This document shows positions 38,601-46,405 of a stretch of 64,000 nucleotides of DNA, piece after piece (position 1 is the stretch's first letter; each line of letters starts with the position of its first letter). Made by a program: the position numbers and the translations under genes. The notes beneath the pieces are model-generated. The model worked only from the letters and a program-made list of their open reading frames with translations, was not told the origin of the DNA and searched no databases. Source of the stretch: Alphaproteobacteria bacterium 46_93_T64 (GTDB lineage: Bacteria > Pseudomonadota > Alphaproteobacteria > Sneathiellales > Sneathiellaceae); the NCBI GenBank assembly GCA_002163135.1, contig MAAN01000012.1:62001-126000 (forward strand), read 5' to 3'.

Positions 38601-41196
38601 AAAAGATGCCTTAAGAAATGGTATCCACACATCGGAAACTCGATATCTCTACGATGAAAATGGGAGGTTGGTAGAAAGCACCGATAGTCATAATAACAAT
38701 GCTGTTGCTGCAACAAATTTTTCAATCCTTAATAGACAGTTAGATAGTGTGGACGAAAAAATTCAGCTGCATCGGGTTCCTGTAGAGCTGACGTTTGACC
38801 AAAACGCAAATATCACTGGTATGAAAACCCGCGACCGTGACGTGACATTTGATTTTGACGTAGAAAATCACCTTCTTGCCAGTTCCGTTCGTACGGATCG
38901 TTCAACTCGGAACTTCACTTACGAGTATGATCATACGGGGCAGCGTATCGAAAAAGATGAATTGGATGGTGCTGTTACCTACTATATCGACGAATTCTAT
39001 GAAATTACGGTGCTTCCTGACGGAACGATGCAACAAACACGATATGTGTGGGATCATATGGGGCGGATCGCCGCCTTTACAGATCGAGTTACTGACGAAG
39101 ATTTAGAAATATTTGCTACGGTTGTTCCCACTGCTATCAGCGATGAGACTGGAGGTGGAGTTGCTGCAGGTTTGAAATATGTTTCGACGGCTTCCGCTCA
39201 AATCTCGAAATTTCTGTCTCCAGTTACTGGCCATGCCCTCTTGCCGTTGTTGATTTTTTTTGGGATTGCATTGACCTTGATCTCAGTATTTGAGCGAGCT
39301 ACAGGTTCAGCAAGAATGACAATCGTTGCACGTCCGGATTTTGTGTTAGGTAGGATCAGAAGAGTATCTCTGGCGTTAGTGACGTTTGTTTTTACGACGA
39401 TGATTATTACACCAAGTGTGCACGCTGCACTTGAAGGGGGCGATGGATCTCCGAAAGTTGATCAAGTTACATTTTATCATCACGATATTCGTGGGAGCGT
39501 TATTGCAGTATCAGGTGAAGATGGACAGCAGAGTGCGTCAGTAGGTTATACTCCTTATGGTGCGATGTCGGATGACCAGTTGTCGGCCGGAAATAATAAC
39601 TTTCGATTTAAATTTGCTGGTATGGAGTTTGATGAAGAAACCCAGTTATACTACGATATAGCACGTTACTATTCCCCAGAGCTGGGACGTTTTTTAAGCC
39701 CTGATCCGGCTAGAAGTACAAAAAACCCCTATGCGTATACGAACGGTGATCCTGTAAATTACATTGATCCCGATGGACGGATGATGTTGCCGGTTCATAT
39801 GGCAGCAATGCATCGAGCCGTGGTCACACAACCTTCACGCCAAACCGTTCCCACGACTGATGTAGAAGCTCAAGTTGATAATGATGGGGGTTCCTGGTTC
39901 CGCTATCCATCTTTCTGGAACTGGACGTTTAAAAAATCCCATGATTTTGTGACTTCTGGCGAAGATGAAGAGGGAGCCGCGAGACCTGCCGCTGATCCAA
40001 CAGATGAGGACCGTGCCGCATATGACAGGCTTGCGAGAAGTGATTATATGCAAAGCTATACGCGAATGGGAGGTTACCTTCAGAGTGTCTTTGGTGCCGC
40101 TCTGTTAGCTTGGTTAGCACCAACTTCCTATCAGTATGAAGATGGGAGTGAAATATCAGCGGGTTTTGGCGTGGATCTTGCCGTTTATTTTTTAACTGTT
40201 ACTGCGTTCTCAGCTTACGGAAAAGGATATACGGCCAATGAAAGCGAATATTGGAATGGTATAAAAGCGAGAAGCGCAAATGGGGCTGACTACGTCCGCT
40301 TAGCTGCTCGACGGATGCTATGGAAAGTCGGCGTTCAAATAACCGCCTTCACAGGAATAAAATTGCTTGCTTCCGTCGCAAGTGGGTATCCGCTATTTGA
40401 GGGTGCCACATCTACAGACGCGGTTTTGAGCTCTCTTGGTTTGTTGGTTGCTCGGTATTTGGTTTATAGCATTGGAGGCAATTCAGCGCTTCTTCCTTAC
40501 TATCTAATGACAAAAGAGCCGAAGGGCGGGTATGACGATACAATGACGGCAGAGAAGCTCAATGCAATGCCGTGGTGGAAGAGGTGGGTCGTTAAAGCTT
40601 CTATTTGGTATCGCGGTTACACATCAAGGAAGGGATTTTGGGCCGAAAAAAGTGAAGCCGGTACGTTGAAACGATATAGACAAAACCTTTGGTACCCTTC
40701 TTATGTCTTGCAGATGTATGGATTATATATGTTGAGCTCGCTGGGGTATTACGGTGGATTGGCAAGTATAATGCCGGCAATCCCGAGCTTGAATGAAGAT
40801 GTGTTTTTCAGCGCATGGCGAAGTAACTTGATTTTGATTATCCTTGCACCCGCTGCAAGTCCATTGGCAGCTCTAAATTATTGGAGAAAATCTTTTACAA
40901 TCGTCAAGAAAAGGGCTGCAAATAATCCTAGAACCAGTGGTTTGTGGTTCCGGCTTTTAGGGCCAATTGAAGGACTGCGGCTCGCAAAATATGACGACAG
41001 AGCCTATTTGCCGGACGATACTTGGATGCAAATTCTCCGCGAAAACAGCGGATCTGCAGTAGCGGATCTGGAAATGCAATCACAAGAAGAGGATTTATCA
41101 GACGATGGTGGAGAGCCTCTCGGAAACTCCAGTCAAGAAATTGAGGAAGGAAAAGAGGCGGGGCAAGTGGATCCGAGATCGATAGTTTCTGAATAA
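35665..41196 (+). CDS. large RHS/YD-repeat protein with internal and C-terminal membrane segments
   Basis: A 1843-residue secreted RHS protein. The ATG is chosen for its spacing from AGAGAGG. A Sec-type signal peptide (about 1-30) is followed by a beta-rich N-terminal region and many degenerate YD repeats (about 480-1130, e.g. RYLYDENGRLVESTD). The RHS core is interrupted after YVWDHMGRIAAF (near 1126) by about 140 residues with two hydrophobic helices (near 1190-1210 and 1234-1254) flanking a basic loop; it resumes at FYHHDIRGSVIAV (near 1270) and ends in RYYSPELGRFLSPDPA (1334) and NYIDPDGR (1372). The last 470 residues, where RHS proteins carry variable effectors, hold about six hydrophobic segments (1470-1740) and an acidic tail. 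No nuclease, deaminase or ADP-ribosyltransferase motif was recognised. Two hairpins follow. Confidence 0.9.
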   Translation: MSSSFTCTRFSIAVITLLFLFYTTSISHSRNAPYKNGDIIDVDRGQISTGEVLKKDFLPLDNVSLFTDASFRNAKILSRVEAPFYLNVDRFQAQAYINYPITVAPGTNGFTPEIRLKISNVKNGSSLTDELVAGDVIASCSGLSGLCLGEDQLVEVEVSGSDRTYTLKTDPRVNITKTPIGFVLINGEGLKQFYETITADDGSRIHRLRFSIDWFENHIFYEYDLDTGALSTIRYGQDKVLFSHQRTIHFRYGNEKPGLLTQIESRISGRVVRVYQIGRNQKNQVITLQECAPQTEGTLKLSCFSPTRFGWIADNSGGEAILRSVQNGKGAETVVQYTLSNNDPVLKTLILYEDGKKVGQTDYAFSQPIIDNGAIVGYSKSWSQATGQPIGEYKQYGQGILSGMLVAEGMFQNDAHEELRATDYPLISKSEYVRGGKDADGAELPVFLNRKIQTVFGENGIVQTQSETTYRYDNRNRIKRIVTPESKEVFTYLGEKNADHFDKDTGNLVVDKSIFNLKLGKLSQRRVWEYSFSGSRLTGSKSRIEKNGEILDDLTTKQLLDEHGNIVETVTRDKKTKFGFDPLYKTYPVNAEVVVVGQKSSIDWQYDAASGKQVMEKFEDGSQVWTELNELGQTTDVTTILTDPKKASSGEPSGDVETKEATRITDLGDGRIRMTKVIEKAAVHTNNAEVLKFVTVTDGLGRVVNINGEARDKHGVLLRESSLENEYTSIGQTTTVIDETGRVQKTRFDQLGRVVSEETEGYGATEFLYNADNLVSQIIRNGKTIGLAYDERARLVSKKLPDGFEYSYEYDVRHPTKVSRTVLPSKKVIEYTFTDEGKPSEKRVIIPDVIGDDVEFVTSFEYQNGQLSKVTYPDTSEVYYQYEGSRLENIRWGNNPPKEWKSANIPIASYQSDFLKSGDAVLVKELGNGILEKYRWTKNGNLHSIDFERNGNVAENNGSIASLFYEFTEDANLLKNETRKDALRNGIHTSETRYLYDENGRLVESTDSHNNNAVAATNFSILNRQLDSVDEKIQLHRVPVELTFDQNANITGMKTRDRDVTFDFDVENHLLASSVRTDRSTRNFTYEYDHTGQRIEKDELDGAVTYYIDEFYEITVLPDGTMQQTRYVWDHMGRIAAFTDRVTDEDLEIFATVVPTAISDETGGGVAAGLKYVSTASAQISKFLSPVTGHALLPLLIFFGIALTLISVFERATGSARMTIVARPDFVLGRIRRVSLALVTFVFTTMIITPSVHAALEGGDGSPKVDQVTFYHHDIRGSVIAVSGEDGQQSASVGYTPYGAMSDDQLSAGNNNFRFKFAGMEFDEETQLYYDIARYYSPELGRFLSPDPARSTKNPYAYTNGDPVNYIDPDGRMMLPVHMAAMHRAVVTQPSRQTVPTTDVEAQVDNDGGSWFRYPSFWNWTFKKSHDFVTSGEDEEGAARPAADPTDEDRAAYDRLARSDYMQSYTRMGGYLQSVFGAALLAWLAPTSYQYEDGSEISAGFGVDLAVYFLTVTAFSAYGKGYTANESEYWNGIKARSANGADYVRLAARRMLWKVGVQITAFTGIKLLASVASGYPLFEGATSTDAVLSSLGLLVARYLVYSIGGNSALLPYYLMTKEPKGGYDDTMTAEKLNAMPWWKRWVVKASIWYRGYTSRKGFWAEKSEAGTLKRYRQNLWYPSYVLQMYGLYMLSSLGYYGGLASIMPAIPSLNEDVFFSAWRSNLILIILAPAASPLAALNYWRKSFTIVKKRAANNPRTSGLWFRLLGPIEGLRLAKYDDRAYLPDDTWMQILRENSGSAVADLEMQSQEEDLSDDGGEPLGNSSQEIEEGKEAGQVDPRSIVSE

Positions 41197-41199
41197 GAG

Positions 41200-41240
41200 A
41201 GGGCTGAACCAATAGAATAATTATTGGGCCAACCCTTTTA
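41200..41240 (+). terminator. imperfect hairpin after the RHS gene
   Basis: AGGGCTGAACCAATA pairs imperfectly (about 12 of 15) with TATTGGGCCAACCCT, followed by TTTTA. It begins just past the RHS stop and is the first of two hairpins in tandem. Confidence 0.6.
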
Positions 41241-41251
41241 CTCACTAATTG

Positions 41252-41280
41252 ATGGCTTCGTTTGAAAACGAAGCCATTTT
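41252..41280 (+). terminator. strong terminator after the RHS gene
   Basis: ATGGCTTCGTT pairs with AACGAAGCCAT around a short loop and is followed by TTTTTATG. This should end RHS transcription before the small membrane-protein gene. Confidence 0.85.
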
Positions 41281-41341
41281 TATGACTGTCAGCAGTCCAC
41301 TCATCCTGTATAAACGATCATAGAACGGGAGATTGCTAGAA

Positions 41342-41890
41342 ATGCATGATTTTTTTGAACGTATTCTTATTGGTCGATCAACGCGACAGACCTTATCAAA
41401 ATATGCAAAAGGCATTGACCGATGGCTCGGTGTGGTAACGTTGATATCAGCCGCACTTTTGGGGACTGCGATTGCGATGCCGTTAGGGGCTTCCGATGAT
41501 TTCCTAGGGCTTGAAGGGTCGCTTTCTTTATTTCTCAGTTTAGTCGCATTAGTTAAAACTGGGGAAGGCACATTTGCATTAGCAGGCAGTGCGCTCTTTA
41601 TAGCCTTACCAATTTATAATATCTCTACTGCGTTTGATATTTGGTACAAACATGAAATCCATGGCGAAAAATTTGATAAATATGTAACTCGAGTGGGTGC
41701 ATGTGGCCGACTGTGGTTTCTGTTGGCGATTGGCTCAGTAGGGCTGATCTATCTTATCCAGACAAGTGAGAACGGGACAGTTTATTTGCCGGTATATTAT
41801 TTGCTATTGAGTATCATGTTGCAGAAGCTTGTTTTAACGCGTCTTGGGCGCTTAACTTCCGCCGTTAGATTTGTAGATGAAATAGAGTGA
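41342..41890 (+). CDS. small PqiA-like four-helix membrane protein
   Basis: A 182-residue inner-membrane protein with about four to five helices (WLGVVTLISAALLGTAIAM; LSLFLSLVALVKTGEGTFA and on to FIALPIYNISTAF; LWFLLAIGSVGLIYLI; VYYLLLSIMLQKLVL). The stretch with GEGTFALAGSALFIALPIYN, followed by GRLWFLLAI, resembles one half of a PqiA domain, a family linked to lipid trafficking across the envelope. It follows the RHS gene in the same direction at 145 bases, in the place where immunity genes usually lie, but two terminators intervene. PqiA-like or immunity function cannot be decided here. Its TGA takes part in an inverted repeat shared with the convergent gene. Confidence 0.75.
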   Translation: MHDFFERILIGRSTRQTLSKYAKGIDRWLGVVTLISAALLGTAIAMPLGASDDFLGLEGSLSLFLSLVALVKTGEGTFALAGSALFIALPIYNISTAFDIWYKHEIHGEKFDKYVTRVGACGRLWFLLAIGSVGLIYLIQTSENGTVYLPVYYLLLSIMLQKLVLTRLGRLTSAVRFVDEIE

Positions 41891-41906
41891 GCCGACTAGC
41901 GGCTCA
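41888..41906. terminator. inverted repeat holding the stops of two convergent genes
   Basis: TGAGCCG and CGGCTCA form a 7-bp stem around ACTAG. The left arm starts with the stop of the plus-strand gene and the loop holds the stop (TAG) of the minus-strand VWA gene. There is no T run. Confidence 0.5.
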
Positions 41907-43074
41907 ACTCTTTCATTGCATCTTCAAGGCCACCAATGGTGAGCGGGTACATGCGGTCTGTCATCAGTTGTTTTACCATTTGAACAGAAGGCGTGTATTC
42001 CCAGTATTTTTCGGGCACCGGGTTTAGCCAAACTGCTTTATGATAGATGTCCAGAACACGCTGGAACCACACTTGGCCTGGCTCCTCATTCCAATGTTCA
42101 ACACTACCACCTGCATAAGCAATTTCGTAGGGTGACATCGTCGCATCGCCAACGAAAATGAGTTTATAATCGGCTGCATACGTATGTAAGACGTCCCAAG
42201 TTGCCTTGAAATCTGCATGGCGACGACGATTGTCTTTCCATAGTTTCTCATACAAGAAATTGTGGAAATAGTAGAATTCCAGATGTTTGAACTCAGTCCT
42301 GGCTGCTGAAAATAACTCTTCGCAGGTCCTGATATGGTCGTCCATAGAACCGCCAATATCAAACAGGATAAGCACTTTGACCGTGTTATGCTTTTCTGGC
42401 CGCATTTTCAGATCAAGATAACCTGCATTGCGGGCTGTTGACCGAATTGTATCATCCAAATCCAATTCATCCGCAGCGCCTTGACGAGCAAACTGACGAA
42501 GGCGTTTCATGGCTACCTTAATATTCCGGGTGCCAAGCTCTACATCATCATCCAGATTTTTGTATTCGCGTTTATCCCAAACTTTAACCGCTCTGCGGTG
42601 TCTGCTTTCTTTCTGGCCAATACGAATACCCTCGGGATTATAGCCGTAAGCTCCAAAAGGAGAGCGACCTGCAGTCCCAATCCATTTATTGCCTCCCTGA
42701 TGCCGCTTTTCCTGCTCTTTAAGTCGTTCTTGCAGGGTCTCCATCAGCTTTTCCCAACCGCCGAGTGCTTCCACTTGCGCTTTCTCTTCATCGGTAAGAG
42801 TAAGTTCGGCGAGTTTTTTAAGCCACTCGTCTGGGAGCTCCACTGTTTCGTCATCGGCTATAAACTCAATGCCGTTAAAGCAATGGCCGAAAACCTGATC
42901 AAACTTATCGAGGTTTTTCTCATCCTTCACTAAAGTCGTTCGGGAAAGATAATAGAAGTCATTTACTGAAAATCCAGCGACACCAGCTTTTAGAGCTTCG
43001 ATCAAGGTCAGGTATTCCCGTATTGTAACGGGAAGTTTTGCTTCTCTTAAGGTGAAAAAGAACTTCGCAAACAT
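41896..43074 (-). CDS. VWA-domain protein, CoxE-like
   Basis: A 392-residue protein of the CoxE-like VWA family. The N-terminal part (MFAKFFFTLREAKLPVTIREY to about residue 180) is helical and charged. The C-terminal VWA domain has a degenerate metal-ion site: LFDIGGSMDDHIRTCEEL, where DIGGSMD stands for the DxSxS motif, and later KLIFVGDATMSPYEI. Such proteins work with MoxR AAA+ ATPases as chaperone-like pairs that mature metal enzymes or other complexes; the ATPase gene lies 15 bases upstream in the same operon. No target enzyme gene (for example CO dehydrogenase) is nearby. Confidence 0.88.
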   Translation of the reverse strand: MFAKFFFTLREAKLPVTIREYLTLIEALKAGVAGFSVNDFYYLSRTTLVKDEKNLDKFDQVFGHCFNGIEFIADDETVELPDEWLKKLAELTLTDEEKAQVEALGGWEKLMETLQERLKEQEKRHQGGNKWIGTAGRSPFGAYGYNPEGIRIGQKESRHRRAVKVWDKREYKNLDDDVELGTRNIKVAMKRLRQFARQGAADELDLDDTIRSTARNAGYLDLKMRPEKHNTVKVLILFDIGGSMDDHIRTCEELFSAARTEFKHLEFYYFHNFLYEKLWKDNRRRHADFKATWDVLHTYAADYKLIFVGDATMSPYEIAYAGGSVEHWNEEPGQVWFQRVLDIYHKAVWLNPVPEKYWEYTPSVQMVKQLMTDRMYPLTIGGLEDAMKELSR

Positions 43075-43089
43075 GATTTAGTACCTAAG

Positions 43090-43935
43090 TTAGCGTTGCT
43101 CACGTCGAGACAAAAATGCCAATCGTTCGAACAAATGAACATCTTGCTCGTTCTTCAAAAGGGCCCCATGAAGCGGAGGAATTAGCTTTGAAGGATCTTT
43201 CGATTTCAAAATGTCTTCAGGCAGATCTTCACTCATGAGAAGTTTAAGCCAATCGAGCAATTCACTCGTAGACGGCTTTTTCTTCAAGCCCGGAGTTTCA
43301 CGTACACCGAAGAATACATTCAGGGCATCACGTACAAGTTCCTGCTTCGCATTCGGGTGATGAACGTCGACAATTCTCTCCATTGTCTCCTGATCTGGGA
43401 ATGTAATGTAATGGAAAAAGCAGCGACGTAAGAAAGCGTCTGGCAGTTCTTTTTCATTATTAGATGTAATGATCACCAAGGGGCGGTGCTTTGCTTTAAT
43501 AGTTTCCTGTGTCTCATACACATAGAATTCCATGCGATCGAGTTCTTGCAACAAGTCGTTTGGAAATTCGATATCGGCTTTATCAATTTCGTCAATCAAA
43601 AGAACTGGGCTTTCGTCCTGGGTGAAAGCTTCCCACATTTTTCCTGGGCGAATGTAATTGGCGATATCGTGTACTTTGTCATCCCCTAGTTGCGAATCCC
43701 GAAGACGAGAAACGGCGTCATATTCGTAAAGGCCCTGTTGGGCTTTCGTTGTAGATTTAATGTTCCACTCAATAAATTTTTTGCCAAGAGATTTAGCAAC
43801 CTCTTGCGCCAAAACGGTTTTCCCTGTGCCGGGCTCTCCTTTGATTAAAAGCGGGCGTTGCAATGTTACAGCTGCATTCACTGCAATCATCAGGTCTTCT
43901 GTGGCAATATATTGTTCTGTACCTTGGAATTTCAT
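43090..43935 (-). CDS. MoxR-family AAA+ ATPase
   Basis: A 281-residue AAA+ ATPase. The start is the Met of MKFQGTEQYIATEDL; an upstream in-frame Met would add 28 basic residues. Walker A is LIKGEPGTGKTVLAQE, Walker B is PVLLIDEIDKADIEF, sensor 1 is VIITSNNEKELPDAFLRRC with an arginine finger, and the lid follows. MoxR proteins act with VWA partners to assemble or activate other complexes, often metal enzymes, using ATP hydrolysis. It lies immediately upstream of the CoxE-like VWA gene, so the two very likely function together. Confidence 0.93.
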   Translation of the reverse strand: MKFQGTEQYIATEDLMIAVNAAVTLQRPLLIKGEPGTGKTVLAQEVAKSLGKKFIEWNIKSTTKAQQGLYEYDAVSRLRDSQLGDDKVHDIANYIRPGKMWEAFTQDESPVLLIDEIDKADIEFPNDLLQELDRMEFYVYETQETIKAKHRPLVIITSNNEKELPDAFLRRCFFHYITFPDQETMERIVDVHHPNAKQELVRDALNVFFGVRETPGLKKKPSTSELLDWLKLLMSEDLPEDILKSKDPSKLIPPLHGALLKNEQDVHLFERLAFLSRREQR

Positions 43936-44085
43936 TCGTCTACTCGGTTCTGTTATTGTTTTGTTGCGAGGACGTCGCAATCTTCGTTCGTTGTCTTGAA
44001 AATATGCGCACATGATCAAATGATCAAGTCATTTGACAAAAAGTCAAAATGAGCGGATCGTAGGAGAAAAGAAAGAAACCTCCGC

Positions 44086-45321
44086 ATGTCCACTGCCGTC
44101 GCAGCTACGCAAACCCATCGCCGGGCTTATTATATATTTATCATCTGCGCAGTTCTCTTTGGTCTTGGACAGTTTCACCGTTTGTCAGGTGCCGTTACGA
44201 TACCACCTGTTGCCGCAGAGCTGGGGTTCGCGGTTGATAGTCTCGGATTTTTAGCCGCAGCCCTCTTTTTTACCTCTGCAGTGTTGCAAATTCCAAATGG
44301 TTTATTACTCGACCGTTTTGGGGCTCGACGTGTCGTTCCTATTTATGTGGGCGTTGCTATTTTTGCATGCATTCTACTCGCCTATGCAACAACGTATGAA
44401 GAGGTTCTGGTGGCGCGGATGCTGCTAGGAGGCGGCTTCTCTGTCACAATGATGTCGTCGTATGTCCTGTTTTCAAAATGGTTTCCGGCAGATCGCTTTG
44501 CAACCATTGTATCCTGGCTCATGGCGGCATCAAGTATGGGAAGCATTCTGGCGTCCTACCCACTTGCCTTTTTTATTGCCGAATTCGGCTGGCGTCCGGC
44601 TTATTTGATTATCGCTGCCGTTACTCTTATCGCGGTTCTTGCAGGTGCTTTCATTATTAGGGATGTCCCGCCGGATTATGAGGTGCACGATAACCAGCCT
44701 AAAAGCCTGATGCAGAGCATCAAGGGATATAGCGTTGTTCTTTTCTATCCAAGGTTTTTCTTCTTCCTAGCAATGGGCTTCGTAGCCTTCGGACCCTCCA
44801 CAACTATTCTTGGAATGTGGGGAGGGCCGTTTCTTGAAACAGAATACGGACTTGACGGCGTGGAACGCGGTCAAATTCTTTTTTTGATGGTCGTGGCTAT
44901 TCCCGTCGGTGCGCTATTTTTCGGGCCGCTTGATCGCGTTTTCAAAAGCCGTAAGAAAATAGTGCTCGCAGCGGTTACGGCTGAAGTGGTTGTATTTATG
45001 ATATTGGGATTTTACGAGGAACTTCCGCTGTGGGCTGTTTGTGTTCTCTTCGTTGTGATTGCTTTTTTGCAACAACATTATGTTGTACTAGCCGCGCAGT
45101 GTCGCGCATCCTTTCCTGATTATCTGGTTGGCCGCGCAAACTCGACGCTAAATTTGACCAGTATTTTAGGGGTTGGCTTTATGCAATCCCTATTTGGGTG
45201 GGGGCTTTTGTATTCACCAACGTCAGGCTACCAGATTTCTTTTTTGACAATTGCAGGTCTTCTGGTCGTTGCAATGGTTTTTTACATGGGATTTCGTGAA
45301 AACACAGGTAGCACAAGCTAA
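44086..45321 (+). CDS. MFS transporter
   Basis: A 411-residue inner-membrane transporter of the major facilitator superfamily with 12 predicted helices. The loop between helices 2 and 3 carries the superfamily motif as LLLDRFGARRVVPI, and the first helix reads YIFIICAVLFGLGQFHRLSG. A short charged cytosolic loop (about residues 195-215) separates the two halves. The subfamily and substrate are not identifiable from the sequence. It is divergent from the MoxR gene; the two share a 150-base region. Confidence 0.88.
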   Translation: MSTAVAATQTHRRAYYIFIICAVLFGLGQFHRLSGAVTIPPVAAELGFAVDSLGFLAAALFFTSAVLQIPNGLLLDRFGARRVVPIYVGVAIFACILLAYATTYEEVLVARMLLGGGFSVTMMSSYVLFSKWFPADRFATIVSWLMAASSMGSILASYPLAFFIAEFGWRPAYLIIAAVTLIAVLAGAFIIRDVPPDYEVHDNQPKSLMQSIKGYSVVLFYPRFFFFLAMGFVAFGPSTTILGMWGGPFLETEYGLDGVERGQILFLMVVAIPVGALFFGPLDRVFKSRKKIVLAAVTAEVVVFMILGFYEELPLWAVCVLFVVIAFLQQHYVVLAAQCRASFPDYLVGRANSTLNLTSILGVGFMQSLFGWGLLYSPTSGYQISFLTIAGLLVVAMVFYMGFRENTGSTS

Positions 45322-45500
45322 AGAAACATTCACTTTCCGAGAGGAAACAGTAAATTTTGTATATATACATATAAAATAATATTAGAATTAGTATAATGTG
45401 CTTGAATTATCTTTGAAATGGAGTAATAATTCAGAAAAAACTAATAAAGTCAGTGCTCAGGGAAACTAAATATTTCACTTGACGAAAGGGTGGAAATACA

Positions 45501-46391
45501 ATGCCCACACGTGACGCGATTAGCACATTAAAAAGAAATAGAGCCTTCATATCCTCTGTAATGTCTGCCCCTATGCTTACTCGGGAAAGAGAGTTTGAAA
45601 TTGCCAGATTATGGCGTGAAGATGGAAACGAAGATGCTCTGCATGAACTGGTAACAGCCTATGTTCGCCTTGTCGTTTCTATGGCCTCCAAGTTCAGTAA
45701 TTATGGATTGCCACTTGGCGATTTGGTGCAAGAGGGGAATATTGGATTGATGCAGGCCGCATTCCGCTTTGAACCAGAGCGAGAAATACGGTTTTCCACT
45801 TACGCCAGTTGGTGGATAAAATCAGCCATGCAAGACTATATTTTGCGCAATTGGTCAATTGTTCGATCTGGTACAAGCGCAGCACAAAAATCCTTGTTCT
45901 TCAATTTACGATGGTTGCGGGCTAAAATTCAAAATCCTGAAGAAGGGAAAGTTTCTTCAGATACACTAAAGGCGATAGCTGAAAAGCTAAGAGTTGGTCT
46001 GAAGGACGTTGAAAATATGTCAAACCGGCTAGCCAGCCGTGATCAGTCTTTGAGTGCCCCCATAAGCGAGGAGGGGGAAGACAGCTTGGAGGACTTCCTA
46101 CCAGATAACAAACCTAATCCAGAAGAAGTTACGATTCGTGTATGCGATGGAGAAATTAGAGGCCGTTGGCTGCGTTCTGCTATGAAGGAGTTATCTGATC
46201 GGGAGCAGCTTATCATACGTGAGCGGCGCCTGAATGAAGATAAAGTTACGCTGGAGGCTTTGGGAAACCGACTTGGTATTACAAAAGAGCGTGTCCGACA
46301 AATCGAACATAAAGCATTTGAGAAACTGAAATGTTCTGTTGTACGGATAAGCCGTGATCCTAGTGAAGCTGGCTTGTACCCAGAACATTAG
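45501..46391 (+). CDS. rpoH: RpoH-type alternative sigma factor (sigma-32 family)
   Basis: A 296-residue group 3 sigma factor. Region 2 is seen in YVRLVVSMASKFSNYGLPL, GDLVQEGNIGLMQAAFRF and RFSTYASWWIKSAMQDYIL; the RpoH box just after reads QKSLFFNLRWLRAKI, which marks this as RpoH rather than RpoD. Region 4 has TLEALGNRLGITKERVRQIE. Several alphaproteobacteria have two RpoH genes, one for heat and another for oxidative or singlet-oxygen stress; this one is somewhat divergent and may be the second, but the window cannot show this. It has a GGGTGG ribosome site and converges on the SRAP gene. Confidence 0.92.
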   Translation: MPTRDAISTLKRNRAFISSVMSAPMLTREREFEIARLWREDGNEDALHELVTAYVRLVVSMASKFSNYGLPLGDLVQEGNIGLMQAAFRFEPEREIRFSTYASWWIKSAMQDYILRNWSIVRSGTSAAQKSLFFNLRWLRAKIQNPEEGKVSSDTLKAIAEKLRVGLKDVENMSNRLASRDQSLSAPISEEGEDSLEDFLPDNKPNPEEVTIRVCDGEIRGRWLRSAMKELSDREQLIIRERRLNEDKVTLEALGNRLGITKERVRQIEHKAFEKLKCSVVRISRDPSEAGLYPEH

Positions 46392-46405
46392 CCTTGAGAG
46401 AGCCG

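Noticed and set aside
39781-41196. Nuclease, deaminase or ADP-ribosyltransferase domain at the RHS C-terminus
   Set aside because: No matching catalytic motifs were visible; the region is dominated by hydrophobic helices.
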